A stretch of 64,000 bases of DNA. It comes from Lachnospira rogosae. Its GTDB lineage: Bacteria > Bacillota > Clostridia > Lachnospirales > Lachnospiraceae. Positions within the stretch are counted from its first letter, which is position 1. Each line of letters begins with the position of its first letter. This document shows positions 62,059-64,000 of this stretch, piece after piece. A model generated the notes under the pieces. The model worked only from the letters and a program-made list of their open reading frames with translations. It searched no databases and was not told the DNA's origin. The DNA is taken from assembly GCF_040096455.1 (NCBI RefSeq), contig NZ_JBBMER010000003.1, positions 332,282 to 396,281 on the forward strand, read 5' to 3'. A program made the position numbers and the translations under genes.

Positions 62059-63201
62059 ATGAGAAACAATAATTTAAAGAATATAATAAAAGTGATAAAT
62101 ACAGCGTTGTTAGTAAGTACATTGACATTGAGCCTGACAGCGTGCGGAAGGACAGATGGTAAGTCTGATAATTCTAATAATGAAGCAGATACGGCAGTTG
62201 TTGCGGTAAATAATAGTGATACAGATAGTATGCAGAATGTAAATGCAGATGATCTGTCTGTTAATTCAGATGAGAACCAGAACACCAGCGAAGCCGATAA
62301 CACATCTGCTGTAACGGATAACGAAAATAATGCAGATATTGAAGATGAAAATAACAGCGGTGATGAAAGTATAAGTAATGATAATTCGGATTATGATACG
62401 GATAATTATACAGAAAATGGTAACAATGTAGATGATAACAGCCAGCAGCCTGTATATAATGACACATTTTCTTATGTATCAGGTGGAGCAGAAGATGATG
62501 ATACACAGGAAAATATTCAGGAAGCGCAGCACAAGACAACTATATGTATAGATGCAGGACACGGTGGAAGTAATGAGGGAACGAAAGAAACATATGATGG
62601 TGTACTCATTAAAGAGAAAGATATTAATCTTGTAATAGCAAAAAAGCTTCAGTGGTATCTTGAACAGAATGATAATCTTAATGTCATTATGACACGTACT
62701 TCTGATACAGATGTGAGCATAGGGGGAAGAATAGACTATGCTAAAGGCAATAACGCCGATTATGTTATATCGGTTCATATTAACAGCAAAAGCCAGGATA
62801 ATACTAATCCAAGAGGCTGTATGGTATTAATGAGCTGTAGCCGATATCAGCCATCTGATTCAAGATTTGCAAGCATATATGATAAAGAAAATATGCTTGC
62901 AAATGCAATTATCCGCAATCTTAACAATATAGGAATTCCAATAGCAGATGACTGGAACACAGAATACACTAATGGCATATTACAGCGTACCAACACAGTA
63001 AATGAACTCTACCCAGACGGTTCACCAGCAGATTATTATGGACTTATATACAACGGCACATATGCCGGAATACCAACAATTATAATAGAACACTCATTTC
63101 TAAGCAACGAGAACGACTACAGAACTCATTTCAGCACCGACTCCCAGCTAGATGTCCTGGCCCGTGCCGATGCACAAGGAATATTAGAGGTAGTGAACTA
63201 A
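62059..63201 (+). CDS. Lipoprotein N-acetylmuramoyl-L-alanine amidase (Amidase_3)
   Basis: A 380-residue secreted zinc amidase that cleaves the peptide from muramic acid in peptidoglycan. The signal peptide ends in lipobox LTAC with Cys30. Residues 35-150 are an acidic Asp/Asn/Ser tract. The catalytic domain (residues 165-380) has CIDAGHGGSNEGT (zinc His), NADYVISVHINSK (second His) and IIIEHSFLSNENDY (catalytic Glu). It lies alone with its own promoter, so it may be a wall-turnover or daughter-cell separation enzyme. Confidence 0.92.
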   Translation: MRNNNLKNIIKVINTALLVSTLTLSLTACGRTDGKSDNSNNEADTAVVAVNNSDTDSMQNVNADDLSVNSDENQNTSEADNTSAVTDNENNADIEDENNSGDESISNDNSDYDTDNYTENGNNVDDNSQQPVYNDTFSYVSGGAEDDDTQENIQEAQHKTTICIDAGHGGSNEGTKETYDGVLIKEKDINLVIAKKLQWYLEQNDNLNVIMTRTSDTDVSIGGRIDYAKGNNADYVISVHINSKSQDNTNPRGCMVLMSCSRYQPSDSRFASIYDKENMLANAIIRNLNNIGIPIADDWNTEYTNGILQRTNTVNELYPDGSPADYYGLIYNGTYAGIPTIIIEHSFLSNENDYRTHFSTDSQLDVLARADAQGILEVVN

Positions 63202-63231
63202 CTTTTGTTTTAGGACTTATTGATAATCCCT

Positions 63232-63370
63232 CCCGTACGTCACGCGAGACGGGTGTTAAGAGGTCCGGTGGACCTCTGCTCTGACACGACCGAAGAGTGC
63301 TTTAGCACTCTGAGAAATCGAACCCAAACTTCGAAGCAGTTGGGTTTCGAGAAGTGCCTCGCACTTCTCG
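63232..63370. repeat. GC-rich array of five consecutive hairpins
   Basis: In 140 bases: CCCGT/ACGGG (63232-63253), AGAGGTCC/GGACCTCT (63259-63277), AGAGTGC/GCACTCT (63294-63311), CGAACCCAA/TTGGGTTTCG (63319-63349) and CGAGAAGTGC/GCACTTCTCG (63348-63370). Three of the stems are perfect. Base composition is clearly richer in G and C than the surroundings. It lies between the amidase gene and an IS end and has no open frame. Confidence 0.85.
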
Positions 63371-63380
63371 GATAACAAAA

Positions 63381-64000
63381 AGGGGCTGTCGCTTTAACGA
63401 TTGAAAATCGTTAAAGTACCAGCCTCTTTTTCCTATAAAAATACGATTTTTAAGTTACTATTTATTAAAATGAATGGGATGTTCCAAAAATTGGCGTACT
63501 TTAATAAACCTATACAGATTTTAAAAATTTTTATTTTGATATTTCTAAATTCAGGCACTTTTTAAAGGAAATAAATGTGTTCCTGTCTTCCCGTTCTGAA
63601 TCTTATTATGAAGTTTATTTATGTTTCTTGCAATTGCTAAAAGAGTACTTTCAGCGAGTACATTCGCAGTCCCTTTGCTTAGGTATCTTCTGAACTGAAT
63701 GTCCTGTTTTATGTCTCCAAATGAGCCTTCAGCCTGAATGCTCCGGTTCATACGATACAATACCCTTTCATCAGATATGATTCGTTCCAAATCCTCTTTT
63801 CTGTGTTTTATAAATGTTTTTGCAACTTGTAATACCTTGGTTCTTTCTCCTAATGGCGTTTTGCAGTTATTATCTTTTATGCAGTCACTCTTGTAAGGGC
63901 AGTCGCTGCAATTCTCACATGTGTAGATAGTTTTTTCACTCACATATCCTGTTTTAGTTTTATTGTGTCTTATATGTGATACTGTAAGTTTCCTGTTATT
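63381..64000 (-). mobile_element. IS1182-type insertion sequence, right part outside window
   Basis: The transposase gene fragment is read leftwards and extends past the window end. The probable left boundary is the structured block at 63381-63427: outer AGGGGCTG/CAGCCTCT stem, inner CTTTAACGAT/ATCGTTAAAG stem, then TTTTT. GGGGCTGTCG-like sequences are usual at the ends of such elements. The 110 bases between boundary and transposase stop have no gene. The end position is inferred, since the second terminal repeat is not in view. Confidence 0.7.
63551..64000 (-). CDS. IS1182-family transposase, C-terminal part (5' end outside window)
   Basis: At least 149 C-terminal residues of a DDE transposase. 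The frame is open to the last base, and the residues before the GTG at 63943 (KTKTGYVSEKTIYTCENC) continue the family pattern. The cysteine cluster CENCSDCPYKSDCIKDNNC matches the C-terminal zinc-like insert. RMNRSIQAEGSFGDIKQDIQFRRYLSKG holds the conserved Glu of the DDE triad. The part in view is intact, so the element may be active. Confidence 0.88.
   Translation of the reverse strand, partial: NNRKLTVSHIRHNKTKTGYVSEKTIYTCENCSDCPYKSDCIKDNNCKTPLGERTKVLQVAKTFIKHRKEDLERIISDERVLYRMNRSIQAEGSFGDIKQDIQFRRYLSKGTANVLAESTLLAIARNINKLHNKIQNGKTGTHLFPLKSA

Noticed and set aside
63551..63943. Complete small zinc-finger protein
   Set aside because: The frame continues to the window end and the sequence matches the C-terminal part of IS1182-type transposases.

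Overview
The window reads as chromosomal DNA of a low-GC, Gram-positive, spore-lineage Clostridia. The most likely source is a Lachnospiraceae gut bacterium close to Lachnospira / [Eubacterium] eligens. The grounds are a sigF-spoIIA-spoVA sporulation block, Firmicutes-type cell-envelope genes (class A PBP, LCP ligase, BY-kinase, CdaA/CdaR), strong GGAGG ribosome sites, many intrinsic terminators, and an intracellular pectin-oligosaccharide locus. The species is an inference. I saw no rRNA, tRNA or CRISPR array. Genes are dense and mostly on the + strand.

Layout. 1-3.3 kb: a YclNOPQ-type iron-siderophore ABC importer, cut by the left edge. 3.5-9.5 kb: a glycosyltransferase, a Big_2 surface protein and two unknown membrane proteins, running into cdaA-cdaR (c-di-AMP synthesis and its regulator). 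9.5-11.6 kb: HPr and phosphoglucomutase. 11.8-16.8 kb: a quality-control stretch with HtrA protease, a divergent ClpX and a subtilisin-like protease. 17-21.5 kb: a Cof phosphatase, CpsC/CpsD (chain-length regulator and tyrosine kinase) and a convergent LytR-CpsA-Psr protein. 21.9-23.2 kb: glutamate dehydrogenase. 23.5-27.8 kb: a large unknown coiled-coil protein, folC, a 46-residue protein and a zinc-ribbon/TPR membrane protein.

28-35.7 kb is the sporulation block: spoIIAA-spoIIAB-sigF-spoVAA-spoVAB, then an inserted DUF975/CmpB-type membrane protein, spoVAC, an inserted methyltransferase, spoVAD and spoVAE, closed by a highly structured terminator. 35.9-39.5 kb holds class A PBP and a YigZ-family protein. 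39.9-48.8 kb is a carbohydrate locus: lipoprotein binding protein, a zinc-ribbon-fused permease, a second permease, an ankyrin-GH43 fusion, three tandem hairpin repeats, a GH88/GH105-like protein and a GH28 polygalacturonase. The enzymes lack signal peptides, so oligogalacturonides are probably imported and cut inside the cell.

49-53.2 kb: an ABC exporter, an XRE regulator and the BipA GTPase. 53.6-56.6 kb: a two-OB-fold SSB-like protein, then a lysine riboswitch controlling dapA-dapB. 56.6-63.2 kb: a GNAT acetyltransferase, DegV, PepF, an iron alcohol dehydrogenase and a lipoprotein amidase. The right edge has a GC-rich array of hairpins next to an IS1182-type insertion sequence cut by the window end.

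The least explained parts are the 78-bp hairpin repeats, the hairpin array by the IS, a 30-nt motif shared by the spoIIA operon and the coiled-coil gene, the ClpX variant without its RKH loop, and the ankyrin/zinc-ribbon fusions in the pectin locus.
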